Source: Alitiscatomonas aceti
GTDB lineage: Bacteria > Bacillota > Clostridia > Lachnospirales > Lachnospiraceae
Assembly: GCF_025567195.1 (NCBI RefSeq)
Contig: NZ_JAOQJF010000006.1
Span: 62,001 to 126,000 of the forward strand
Length of the DNA stretch: 64,000 nt
Direction: 5' to 3'
Under the pieces are notes generated by a model. It was not told where the DNA came from, made no database searches, and saw nothing but the letters and a program-made list of their open reading frames with translations. Both the position numbers and the translations under genes were made by a program. Of this stretch, positions 50,935-58,374 are shown one piece after another; within the stretch, counting starts at the first letter, position 1; every line of letters begins with the position of its first letter.

Positions 50935-52263
50935 TTATTCTTCCCGGCGTGAAAACGCGCCTCCGATCCCCAGCTCCATCCTGTATTTGGCCACAGTACG
51001 CCTGGAAATGGCCATTCCCTCGGCTTCCAGGAGCTTTGCCAGCTGTTCGTCGCTGCACGGGTGCTTCTTGTCCTCCTGGTCCACCAGGGCCTTCAGACGG
51101 GACTTCACCGTATTGCGGCTCACATCCTCCCCGGTCTTCCCTCCGCCGGAGATCCCGGTGGTAAAAAGATCCCGGATCAGCAGACAGCCTGCGGGGGTCA
51201 GGATATATTTATCCCGGATCGCCCGGCTGACGGTGGATTTGTGGATCTCCCGCTCAGCGGCGATCTCCTCTAAGGTCATGGGCTTTAAGGGCTCCTTTCC
51301 CAGGAAATACCCGGCCTGGCGCTTTAGGATCCCTTCTGTGATCCCCTCCAGGGTCCTTCTGCGCTGCTCCACGGCGTTCATGATGAACCTGGCCCGCTTC
51401 AGCTTCTCCTCAAAGTAATTCTTTAACTCCTCGTCCTGGGCCGTCTCCATCATATGTACATAGAACTCATTGATGCTGATATTCCCGGCCCACTTATCAT
51501 TGAGGCTCACGGTCCACTGGCCGTCCTGATAGCTCAAAATGATATCCGGGAACACATACTGGGCCCGGTCGCCCCCGTAGCCGTTTAAAGGCCTGGGATT
51601 CAGGTTCCGGATCACATGGATCAGCTTCCGCACCTCCACAGAGGAAAGCTTCAGTCTTCTGGAAATGGTACTGACCTTTCCGTCGGCCACATCCTGCAGA
51701 TGGTTCCGGATAATGGTGCAGAGAGCGGCCTCCTGCTCCATTCCCAGCACCTGGAGGACCAGACACTCTTCCAGACTTGAGGCAAAGATTCCCACCGGCT
51801 CCAGCTCCTTCAGCCTGGAAACGATGTACTCCACCTCAGAAACCTCCGCTTTAAGAGCCTCTGCGATCTCTGACGGCGGGACCGTGAGATACCCGTTCTG
51901 GTCCAGGGAATGGATGCAGAACTTCACGATCCTGTGCTGCTCCTCCGTGAGCGTCTTCCAGGGGAGCTGCATCATGATCATATGCTCCACCGACTGCTCC
52001 GTATCGTCGGCCTCATAGATCTCCCCACGGGAATCTCCGTCCCTGGACGCGCCGTTATAAAACCGGTCGTACTCCCGGTAAGCCACCGGCAGCTCCCCCT
52101 CCTGGCGGCCGGAGGAATATTCCACCAGAGGATTTTCGATCTCCTCATTCTGTAAAAATTCCTCCAGCTCCGTCATGGACATGCTGAGAATGTTTAAGGA
52201 CTGCATCTGTACCTGGGATAAAACCTGTTTCGTCTGCAAAGATATATCTGTTTTGATCTCCAA
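50935..52263 (-). CDS. rpoN: RNA polymerase sigma-54 factor
   Basis: A 442-residue sigma-54. Region I is Gln/Leu-rich (ISLQTKQVLSQVQMQSLNILSMSMTELEEFLQNEEIENPLVE), the core-binding part includes LKELEPVGIFASSLEECL and NLNPRPLNGYGG, and the RpoN box near the C-terminus reads SRRTVAKYR, which reads the -24 element. The protein serves promoters opened by enhancer-binding ATPases such as the PrpR-type activator at 1945-3954. It lies 19 bp after prs and 23 bp before aroF in an apparent operon. Confidence 0.96.
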   Translation of the reverse strand: MEIKTDISLQTKQVLSQVQMQSLNILSMSMTELEEFLQNEEIENPLVEYSSGRQEGELPVAYREYDRFYNGASRDGDSRGEIYEADDTEQSVEHMIMMQLPWKTLTEEQHRIVKFCIHSLDQNGYLTVPPSEIAEALKAEVSEVEYIVSRLKELEPVGIFASSLEECLVLQVLGMEQEAALCTIIRNHLQDVADGKVSTISRRLKLSSVEVRKLIHVIRNLNPRPLNGYGGDRAQYVFPDIILSYQDGQWTVSLNDKWAGNISINEFYVHMMETAQDEELKNYFEEKLKRARFIMNAVEQRRRTLEGITEGILKRQAGYFLGKEPLKPMTLEEIAAEREIHKSTVSRAIRDKYILTPAGCLLIRDLFTTGISGGGKTGEDVSRNTVKSRLKALVDQEDKKHPCSDEQLAKLLEAEGMAISRRTVAKYRMELGIGGAFSRREE

Positions 52264-52282
52264 TGTAACCCTCTCTCCTGTC

Positions 52283-53461
52283 TTATCTTTCCCCGGCCCG
52301 GTACCGTTCCAGAAGCCGGTTGATCCTCTTTGTGGGATTTAAAAGCTCGCTCAAAGAGGAGTCATGGTTTAAGTTGTCAATAATGAGAGCGATATATTTG
52401 CTCATATCCACATCGATATAATATGGCTTCGATAAAAGCTCCGGCGTCTGATAGATCAGATTGGTGGTCAGCACCCGGTCGATGACGCCGTTTTCATAAT
52501 ATTCGTCGAATTTCTTAAGGCCGTTGGTAAAAAGTCCGAAGGTGGTGCAGATAAAAACCTTTCTGGCCTTTCTCCGCTTCAGCTCCTTGGCTGTGTCCAG
52601 CATGCTCTCGCCGGAAGAGATCATATCGTCAATGATGATCACATCTTTTCCTTCCACGCTGGCCCCTAAAAATTCATGGGCCACGATGGGATTGCGGCCA
52701 TTGATGATCTTTGTGTAATCGCGGCGCTTATAGAACATGCCCAGATCCAGTCCCAGCACGTTGGCAAAGAACACAGCCCGTCCCATTCCTCCCTCGTCGG
52801 GGCTGATGACCATCATGTGGTCGCTGTCGATCTGCAGGTCCTTTTCATGCTTTAACAGATGCTTGATGAACTGGTAAATGGGCTGCACCGTCTCAAAGCC
52901 CTTTAAGGGGATCGCATTCTGCACCCGGGGATCGTGGGCGTCAAAGGTAATGATATTCTCCACGCCCATGCTGGTCAGCTCCTGGAGCGCCAGGGCACAG
53001 TCTAAGGATTCGCGGCCCGTTCTCCGGTGCTGGCGGCTCTCATAAAGGAACGGCATGATCACGTTGATCCGTCTCGCCTTTCCGCCTACGGAGGCGATCA
53101 CACGCTTCAGGTCCTGATAATGATCATCCGGGGACATATGGTTCTGGATCCCGCTTAAGGAATACGTCAGGCTGTAATTACACACGTCCACCAGGATATA
53201 AAGATCGTCGCCGCGGACGGATTCCAGGATCTCGCCCTTGCCCTCGCCGGATCCGAATCTGGGAGTCCTGGCCCCGACAATATAGGAATCCCTCTGGTAG
53301 CCTGCAAACGCGATGGTGGACTTATGCTCGCTTTCCCGCTCGTTCCTCCACCCGGTCAGCCAGGCGTCTACCTTTTTTCCCAGGGTCTCACAGCTCTTTA
53401 AGGGGATCAGCCCCAGAGGGCCCACCGGGATCGTCTCTATCTGTTTTTCTTCGTAAAGCAT
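52283..53461 (-). CDS. prs: Ribose-phosphate pyrophosphokinase, long form
   Basis: A 392-residue PRPP synthase, longer than the usual 315. ITFDAHDPRVQNAIPLKGFETVQP, VISPDEGGMGRAVFFANVLGLDLGMFYKRRDY and the PRPP-binding DVIIIDDMISSGESM are intact. The extra length is at the N-terminus and in a segment around ARTPRFGSGEGKGEILESVRG, and there is a C-terminal tail. I recall this long type in Lachnospiraceae alongside a standard Prs. It makes PRPP for nucleotides and amino acids. It follows dnaI by 57 bp. Confidence 0.92.
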   Translation of the reverse strand: MLYEEKQIETIPVGPLGLIPLKSCETLGKKVDAWLTGWRNERESEHKSTIAFAGYQRDSYIVGARTPRFGSGEGKGEILESVRGDDLYILVDVCNYSLTYSLSGIQNHMSPDDHYQDLKRVIASVGGKARRINVIMPFLYESRQHRRTGRESLDCALALQELTSMGVENIITFDAHDPRVQNAIPLKGFETVQPIYQFIKHLLKHEKDLQIDSDHMMVISPDEGGMGRAVFFANVLGLDLGMFYKRRDYTKIINGRNPIVAHEFLGASVEGKDVIIIDDMISSGESMLDTAKELKRRKARKVFICTTFGLFTNGLKKFDEYYENGVIDRVLTTNLIYQTPELLSKPYYIDVDMSKYIALIIDNLNHDSSLSELLNPTKRINRLLERYRAGER

Positions 53462-53518
53462 ATTTTTCCTCCATTTTTCTGCGCTGAACTACATTTTATA
53501 ACAAAATCCGCCGTTTCG

Positions 53519-54517
53519 TCAACCTTGTTTCCCATAACCGCGCCGCAGAAGCCTGAGATCCTCGCCCAGAAGGGGCAGGACCTTGTACTGGCTCATGATC
53601 CGGGAGGTGACCCGTTCCGTAAATTCGTCCTGCATCCGGCTTAAGGCCAGATTGGTGGAGATAATGGTGCCCAGCTTTTTTGTAAGCCGCTCGTTGATGC
53701 AGTAAAAGAGCTGGGAGGCCGTAAAGGTATTGATGAGCTCCGTCCCCAGGTCGTCAATGATCAGAAGGTCACAGTCCAGGATATAGGCCGCCCGGTCCCT
53801 TACCTCCTCCCCGTCCCGGCCGCCGAAGCGGCTTTCCGACAGGATATCGAACATGTCTGTGGCCGTCAGGTACACCACCGAATAGCACTGTCTTAAAAGC
53901 TCCCGGGCAATGCAGTTGCTGAGGAAGGTCTTTCCGCAGCCAGTGCTCCCGGTGAACAGGATACTTCCCTTTTCCCGGCCAAAGTTTTCCACATAGGCTC
54001 TGCACTCGCCGATGACCATGGACATGTAATCGTACACCGTCATTCCCACCCGGCCGTCGATCCGCTCCCTGTCATAGTATTCCATGGAAAGGGTATCGAA
54101 ATTCTCCCGTTCCAGCACTTCCCGGATATTGGACTGGTCATAAAGGACCTGGATCTCCATCTGGCGGAAGCAGCGGCATTTTTTTCCGTCTGCAAAGCCT
54201 GTGTCCCGGCAGCAGGGGCAGTGGTACTGCATTTCCATATAGTCGTCCGGATAGCCCGCCCGCTGCAGGTATTTTCTCTTCTGCTCCTTCAAAAGAGAGG
54301 CTTCCTCTTTGAAGGCCCTGGCCCCGTCCTCGTCCCCCTGAAGCTTTCTCCTGGCCGCCTGGGCCATGGCGGCGGCGATCTCATCCGTCAGCGCCTCCAC
54401 CTGGGGGATCCTTTCATACACCTCCCGGATCCGCTCATCCTGACGGCGCTTATTTAAAAACTGGCGCTGGTTGTACACCCGCATGATGGCGTCAAACTGG
54501 GAATTACTCAGTGCCAT
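53519..54517 (-). CDS. dnaI: Primosomal helicase loader, DnaI/DnaC-type ATPase
   Basis: A 332-residue AAA+ protein. A helical N-terminal domain is followed by a zinc-binding Cys set (CPCCRDTGFADGKKCRC), then Walker A LFTGSTGCGKTFLSN, Walker B LLIIDDLGTE and the sensor region STNLAL. It loads the replicative helicase DnaC/DnaB at origins and restart sites. Its ATG lies inside the end of dnaD (14-bp overlap), so expression is coupled with its functional partner. Confidence 0.92.
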   Translation of the reverse strand: MALSNSQFDAIMRVYNQRQFLNKRRQDERIREVYERIPQVEALTDEIAAAMAQAARRKLQGDEDGARAFKEEASLLKEQKRKYLQRAGYPDDYMEMQYHCPCCRDTGFADGKKCRCFRQMEIQVLYDQSNIREVLERENFDTLSMEYYDRERIDGRVGMTVYDYMSMVIGECRAYVENFGREKGSILFTGSTGCGKTFLSNCIARELLRQCYSVVYLTATDMFDILSESRFGGRDGEEVRDRAAYILDCDLLIIDDLGTELINTFTASQLFYCINERLTKKLGTIISTNLALSRMQDEFTERVTSRIMSQYKVLPLLGEDLRLLRRGYGKQG

Positions 54518-55547
54518 CCATTCTTCCTCCCTTCTGCTGTCTCCTTCTCATATCTTCCCATACATAATCCTCATAATTATAGGTCCGTTCCTCAAAGTTC
54601 TTAAACCGGTTGGAACCGGCGGGCTTTCTTCCCGTCTCCTGGCCTCTGCCGTTTCCCGGCTCCCGCCGGTCCTGTCGTTTCGACGCCTGCCGCCTCCGGT
54701 CCAGCTCCTCCACGTCCCCCAGGGTCTTTACCCCGGCTTCCTTCCAGCCAGTGAGGATCTTGTCGGCATAGGGAAAGCTGGCCGTTCCTGTGGCCTTTAT
54801 GGTCCTTCCGCAGGCCTCTGTCACCAGCTTACAGTCAAAGCCAAACTCCTTAAACCACCGCTTCATAAATTCTGTCTCCGCCGTGGCCGGGCTCCGCCCT
54901 GTGATCCCGAAGGCCTTCATTACTGCCGATGTGTCCCGGGAATACCGCATGGTGTAATCCCTGGCCTCCTCCCTGGTATGGATCCCCATCTGATACCAGT
55001 TTAAGGCCACCTTCTCAATATACCGGATGCTGGAATGGCCGCCTCCGGCACAGTACTCCGCCAGATACTCCAGAAGATCCCCGGACATCTTAAGGCCGTC
55101 GTAAAAAAAAGCAAACTTTTCACATTCGATCTGGGTAAAGGTCTTGCCCAGATACTGCTGGACCGCGTATAAAAGGGCTGTAAACTCCTCATCCCCGGAA
55201 AGGCGCTCCATACGGTCGCAGCTGTTTCCCTCCTCGGGGATCTCCACATCCCTGGCCGCCGCCGCTTCCTTTTCCGCGCTCTGGCGGGACTCCGGACGGC
55301 CTCCGTCTCCCTCCCGCTCCAGAAGGCCGGCTTCCTCCCAATAGGCCAGGGCACGCTTCACGTCCGCCTCTGTATGGTCCAGGGCGTCGGCAATGGCAGA
55401 CACGGTGACCTCCTCCCCCTCATGGCGCAGCAGGTAAAGGAATACCTTCACATATTCCCCATTGGCCGCCGTCATATATGTGTCGATAAATGCATTGGAT
55501 ACCACAGTCCCCTGGAATGCCATTTTGTTTTTCATCCCTAAATTCAT
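54504..55547 (-). CDS. dnaD: DnaD-domain primosome protein
   Basis: A 347-residue protein. The N-terminal winged helix (FIDTYMTAANGEYVKVFLYLLRHEGEEVTVSAIADALDHTEADVKRALAYWEEAGLLERE) is DnaD-like, and two C-terminal DnaD/DnaB2 repeats follow (EFTALLYAVQQYLGKTFTQIECEKFAFFYDGLKMSGDLLEYLAEYC; EFMKRWFKEFGFDCKLVTEACGRTIKATG). It helps helicase loading. It is the first gene of the dnaD-dnaI-prs-rpoN-aroF series. DnaA-box-like sites lie 90-110 bp upstream of the ATG at 55547, directly behind its promoter. Confidence 0.92.
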   Translation of the reverse strand: MNLGMKNKMAFQGTVVSNAFIDTYMTAANGEYVKVFLYLLRHEGEEVTVSAIADALDHTEADVKRALAYWEEAGLLEREGDGGRPESRQSAEKEAAAARDVEIPEEGNSCDRMERLSGDEEFTALLYAVQQYLGKTFTQIECEKFAFFYDGLKMSGDLLEYLAEYCAGGGHSSIRYIEKVALNWYQMGIHTREEARDYTMRYSRDTSAVMKAFGITGRSPATAETEFMKRWFKEFGFDCKLVTEACGRTIKATGTASFPYADKILTGWKEAGVKTLGDVEELDRRRQASKRQDRREPGNGRGQETGRKPAGSNRFKNFEERTYNYEDYVWEDMRRRQQKGGRMDGTE

Positions 55548-55578
55548 GATCCTTCACCCTCACAACTTTCCTGTTTCC

Positions 55579-55587
55579 ATCATAACA
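55579..55587 (-). promoter_or_regulatory. Extended -10 promoter of the dnaD operon
   Basis: On the minus strand TGTTATGAT is an extended -10 with no strong -35, 31 bp before the dnaD ATG. Sites resembling DnaA boxes start about 45 bp upstream of it. Confidence 0.55.
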
Positions 55588-55618
55588 CAGCTCTACCCAA
55601 AAGGAAATAGGCGGAATC

Positions 55619-55660
55619 ATCCACAATCTGGATTGTGGATATTGTGGATAACGTGGATAA
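55619..55660. promoter_or_regulatory. DnaA-box-like cluster upstream of dnaD
   Basis: The perfect palindrome of ATCCACAATC and GATTGTGGAT (55619-55640) is followed by TGTGGATAT (55634-55642), the consensus DnaA box TGTGGATAA (55643-55651) and CGTGGATAA (55652-55660). These are tandem, head to tail, with 9-bp steps. Confidence 0.7.
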
Positions 55661-55756
55661 GCCTGCGGCATAATCCTGGGGAATTTCCACGAAAATTGTC
55701 GTATCCCTTGTATTTCCTAACTTTTCCACATTTGTCTCTTACCAGTTATGTAAATA

Positions 55757-55805
55757 AAAAAATCCACAGGGTTTTCTTCGGCTAACTGTTGAAAACTCTG
55801 TGGAT
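55757..55805 (-). terminator. murC terminator built around DnaA-box-like arms
   Basis: ATCCACAGGGTTTTC (55762-55776) pairs with GAAAACTCTGTGGAT (55791-55805) with one mismatch; on the minus strand the stem is followed by seven T. The arms contain TGTGGATAT-like sequence. Confidence 0.8.
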
Positions 55806-55816
55806 ATTGTGGATAA
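55799..55816. promoter_or_regulatory. Second DnaA-box-like pair, adjoining murC stop
   Basis: TGTGGATAT (55799-55807) and consensus TGTGGATAA (55808-55816) repeat the 19-bp unit TGTGGATATTGTGGATAAC found at 55634-55652. A further weak match, TTTTCCACA, is at 55722-55730 on the other strand. Confidence 0.6.
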
Positions 55817-55817
55817 C

Positions 55818-57200
55818 TTACTTCTTAAGGAGATTTTCCCCCACTTTTACTATATCTCCGGCCCCCATAGTTATCAACAGGTCGCCGGATCCACATTTTT
55901 CCAGAAGAAATTCTTCAATTTCTGAAAAGCTGGGGAAATACCAGGCATCTGTTCCAAGACCGGCGATCTTTTCCGCCAGCATGGAGGAGCTGATCCCCAG
56001 GGTATCGGTCTCTCTGGCCGCATAAATGTCTGCCAGGACCACATGATCCGCAGCAGAAAGGGCTTCGGCAAAATCATCCATCAGCGCCCTGGTCCTGGTA
56101 TACGTATGGGGCTGGAACACGCACCACAGCTCCCGGTGGGGATAATTCTCCGCCGTGGAAAGGGTGGCCGCGATCTCCTGGGGATGATGGGCGTAATCGT
56201 CGATGATGGTAACGCCGTTCAATACACCCTTTTTCTCAAACCGGCGGTGGGTGCCCCGGTAAGCCAGAAGGCCGGCGCAGATATCCCCATCGTCCACGCC
56301 CAGCTCCCGGGCTGCGGCAAAGGCTGCCAGGGAGTTATACACATTGTGCATTCCCGGCACGCCTAAGACGACCGTGCAGACCTTCTTCCCGTTCTCCAGA
56401 AGCTCATAGGACGCGCAGGCGCTTTCGTCAAAGGCCACATGGGCCGCGCTGTACCTGCTCCTTACCGGATCGCTTCCCACAGTGATCACCCGGCACGGAA
56501 GTCCTTTACAGATCTCCTCATATTCCCGGATATCGCTGTTTATGATCAGGATGCCATCCTCTGGCAGAAGCCCTGCAAACCGCCTGAAGGAGTTCCGGAT
56601 ATCGTCGATATCCTTAAAGAAATCCAGATGGTCCGCCTCGATGTTCAGAATGATCTCCATGGTGGGAAAAAAGGACAGGAAGCTGTTGGTATATTCACAG
56701 GCCTCGGTCACGAACATCTCCGGGCCGCCCACACGGATATTGCCGCCGATGGCGTCCAGCATCCCCCCTACGGAAATGGTGGGGTCCTTCCGTGCCTCCA
56801 TCAGGATCTCCGTCAGCATGGATGTGGTGGTGGTCTTTCCATGGGTTCCCGCCACGGCCACCGACTGGTTATAATTTCTCATGATCTGGCCCAGAAGCTC
56901 CGCCCGGGTAAGGATCGGGATGGACCGTCCCGCTGCGGCTGCATATTCCGGGTTGTCGGGATGGACTGCGGCCGTATAGACCACTACGTCGGTCCCTTCC
57001 ATAATATTCTCCGCTTTCTGTCCGTAAAAGAGCTTTGCTCCGTGGGCCTCCAGCTTCTTTGTGAGCTCCGACTCCCTGGCGTCGGAACCGGATACGGTAA
57101 ATCCCCTTTCCAGCAGGATCTCCGCCAGACCGCTCATACTGATCCCGCCAATGCCGATAAAATGCACATGGCAGGGACGTTCAAAATCTATATGATACAT
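55818..57200 (-). CDS. murC: UDP-N-acetylmuramate--L-alanine ligase
   Basis: A 460-residue Mur ligase. HFIGIGGISMSGLAEILLERGFTVSGSD is the MurC Rossmann start, AVAGTHGKTTTTSMLTEILMEA the P-loop, EACEYTNSFLSFFPTMEIILNIEADHLDFFKD the central catalytic block, and DDYAHHPQEIAATL the C-terminal domain marker. It adds L-alanine to UDP-MurNAc in peptidoglycan synthesis. The ATG at 57200 has AGAGGAG upstream; the frame to 57260 covers the promoter. Confidence 0.97.
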   Translation of the reverse strand: MYHIDFERPCHVHFIGIGGISMSGLAEILLERGFTVSGSDARESELTKKLEAHGAKLFYGQKAENIMEGTDVVVYTAAVHPDNPEYAAAAGRSIPILTRAELLGQIMRNYNQSVAVAGTHGKTTTTSMLTEILMEARKDPTISVGGMLDAIGGNIRVGGPEMFVTEACEYTNSFLSFFPTMEIILNIEADHLDFFKDIDDIRNSFRRFAGLLPEDGILIINSDIREYEEICKGLPCRVITVGSDPVRSRYSAAHVAFDESACASYELLENGKKVCTVVLGVPGMHNVYNSLAAFAAARELGVDDGDICAGLLAYRGTHRRFEKKGVLNGVTIIDDYAHHPQEIAATLSTAENYPHRELWCVFQPHTYTRTRALMDDFAEALSAADHVVLADIYAARETDTLGISSSMLAEKIAGLGTDAWYFPSFSEIEEFLLEKCGSGDLLITMGAGDIVKVGENLLKK

Positions 57201-57230
57201 GTATCTGCTCCTCTCGGTATATTCACCTTT

Positions 57231-57239
57231 ATCATAGCA
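57231..57239 (-). promoter_or_regulatory. Extended -10 promoter of murC
   Basis: On the minus strand TGCTATGAT gives TG-N-TATGAT, about 30 bp upstream of the murC ATG; no convincing -35. Confidence 0.5.
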
Positions 57240-57261
57240 CATAAAAAGCAGAAAATCCATA

Positions 57262-57280
57262 GGATCCAGGCCCTGGATCC
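57262..57280 (-). terminator. Hairpin after the VanZ-QueT gene
   Basis: GGATCCAG (57262-57269) and CTGGATCC (57273-57280) form a perfect stem with a 3-base loop. The T tract after it on the minus strand is interrupted, so termination may be partial. Confidence 0.45.
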
Positions 57281-57344
57281 CTGCTCTTCAGGCCGCTTCT
57301 GCCGCCAGGAACCTCCGCTCTCCCGGGGCGGATGCCTCTTGGCG

Positions 57345-58355
57345 CTAAAACAGCTCCTCCCGGTATGGTTCCAGCGCTCCCAGAAGAATCTGGCCCAGGA
57401 TCCCAACGGCCAGGATCTCCCCGGCACCCACGGTGATCATCATGAACCATACCATGTCCCCAGAGCCATAGGCGTATTTTAATACCCACGGAATGATCAG
57501 CGTATTGGCTGCAATGGGGGGAAGGGAGACCAGATACCGGTTTTTTCTGAAAAGCCGGGAGCCCACGGCTCCCATCAGCGTTGCAAGACTCCCGAATACC
57601 ATGTCCAGGGCTGCGGCCCCGCCCAGGAGATTGGAGATCAGGCAGCCCAAAAATACCCCGGGCACCGCCGCCGGGGTAAAGTATGGAAGGACGCACAGGG
57701 CCTCAGAGATCCGGAACCGGACCGGCCCGAAGCTGATGGGACGGAAGGCCATGGTCAGGACCACATAGACCGCGGCGATGGCCGCTCCCTGGACCATCTG
57801 CTTTACGCGGCTGTCCGGCCCCGGGAACCGGCGGCTCCTGTCCTCCGGCCTCCCTGCCGCCCAGACCGTTCCGTCTTCCCCAGACGTTCCTTCCCGCCGT
57901 CTTCCGACGATCCATAAAAGCCCCGTAATAAGGGCCGCTCCCGTACTGTCGATCAGAACGTCTGTGACCATTCCCGCCCGGCCCGGTACAAAAAGCTGGT
58001 GAAGTTCATCGGTGCAGGCATAAGCCACGGTCACCGCCAGGGCGGCCTTCAGCCATTTCTTCCAGGGAAGCTCCCACTGGAACAGGGCGAATAAAACAGT
58101 CAGATGGAGCACCGCAAATTCCGTAATATGGGCAGTCTTCCTTACCGGTGTGGCCAGGAGACCGCACAGATCATGGACCTGCTCCGGCGACAGCCGGTCC
58201 GTAAGCCCCACGGCCTCCGCCGTCCACAAAAGCGCTCTGGTAACGCTGTCGCTCATTTCCGTGGACACGTCCGCCGGCTGGGCCGAAAACCAGAAAATGG
58301 CTGTCATGATCACCAGCGCCGGGATCCATGCCAGATATTTTTTCATAATACGCAT
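57345..58355 (-). CDS. VanZ-like domain fused to QueT-type queuosine-precursor transporter
   Basis: A 336-residue membrane protein with two unrelated halves in one continuous frame. Residues about 1-160 are VanZ-like: FWFSAQPADVSTEMS, RKTAHITEFAVLHLTVL and the hallmark TDELHQLFVPGRAGMVTDVLIDSTGA. After a charged linker of about 30 residues, residues about 186-336 match QueT: FRPISFGPVRFRISEALCVLPYFTPAAVPGVFLGCLISNLLGG. QueT is the substrate-binding (S) part of an ECF importer for queuosine precursors (preQ1 or queuine). VanZ domains link to glycopeptide tolerance but their activity is unclear. The DUF1576 gene ends 20 bp upstream. Confidence 0.87.
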   Translation of the reverse strand: MRIMKKYLAWIPALVIMTAIFWFSAQPADVSTEMSDSVTRALLWTAEAVGLTDRLSPEQVHDLCGLLATPVRKTAHITEFAVLHLTVLFALFQWELPWKKWLKAALAVTVAYACTDELHQLFVPGRAGMVTDVLIDSTGAALITGLLWIVGRRREGTSGEDGTVWAAGRPEDRSRRFPGPDSRVKQMVQGAAIAAVYVVLTMAFRPISFGPVRFRISEALCVLPYFTPAAVPGVFLGCLISNLLGGAAALDMVFGSLATLMGAVGSRLFRKNRYLVSLPPIAANTLIIPWVLKYAYGSGDMVWFMMITVGAGEILAVGILGQILLGALEPYREELF

Positions 58356-58374
58356 ACTCTCTTTCTAAAACATT

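Noticed and set aside
55548..55817. Chromosomal origin oriC
   Set aside because: DnaA-box-like sites are present, but there is no dnaA, dnaN or rpmH nearby and no clear AT-rich unwinding element.
58356..58374. preQ1 riboswitch before the VanZ-QueT gene
   Set aside because: Only 19 bp separate it from DUF1576, and the stretch upstream of DUF1576 shows no preQ1 aptamer pattern that I can recognise.
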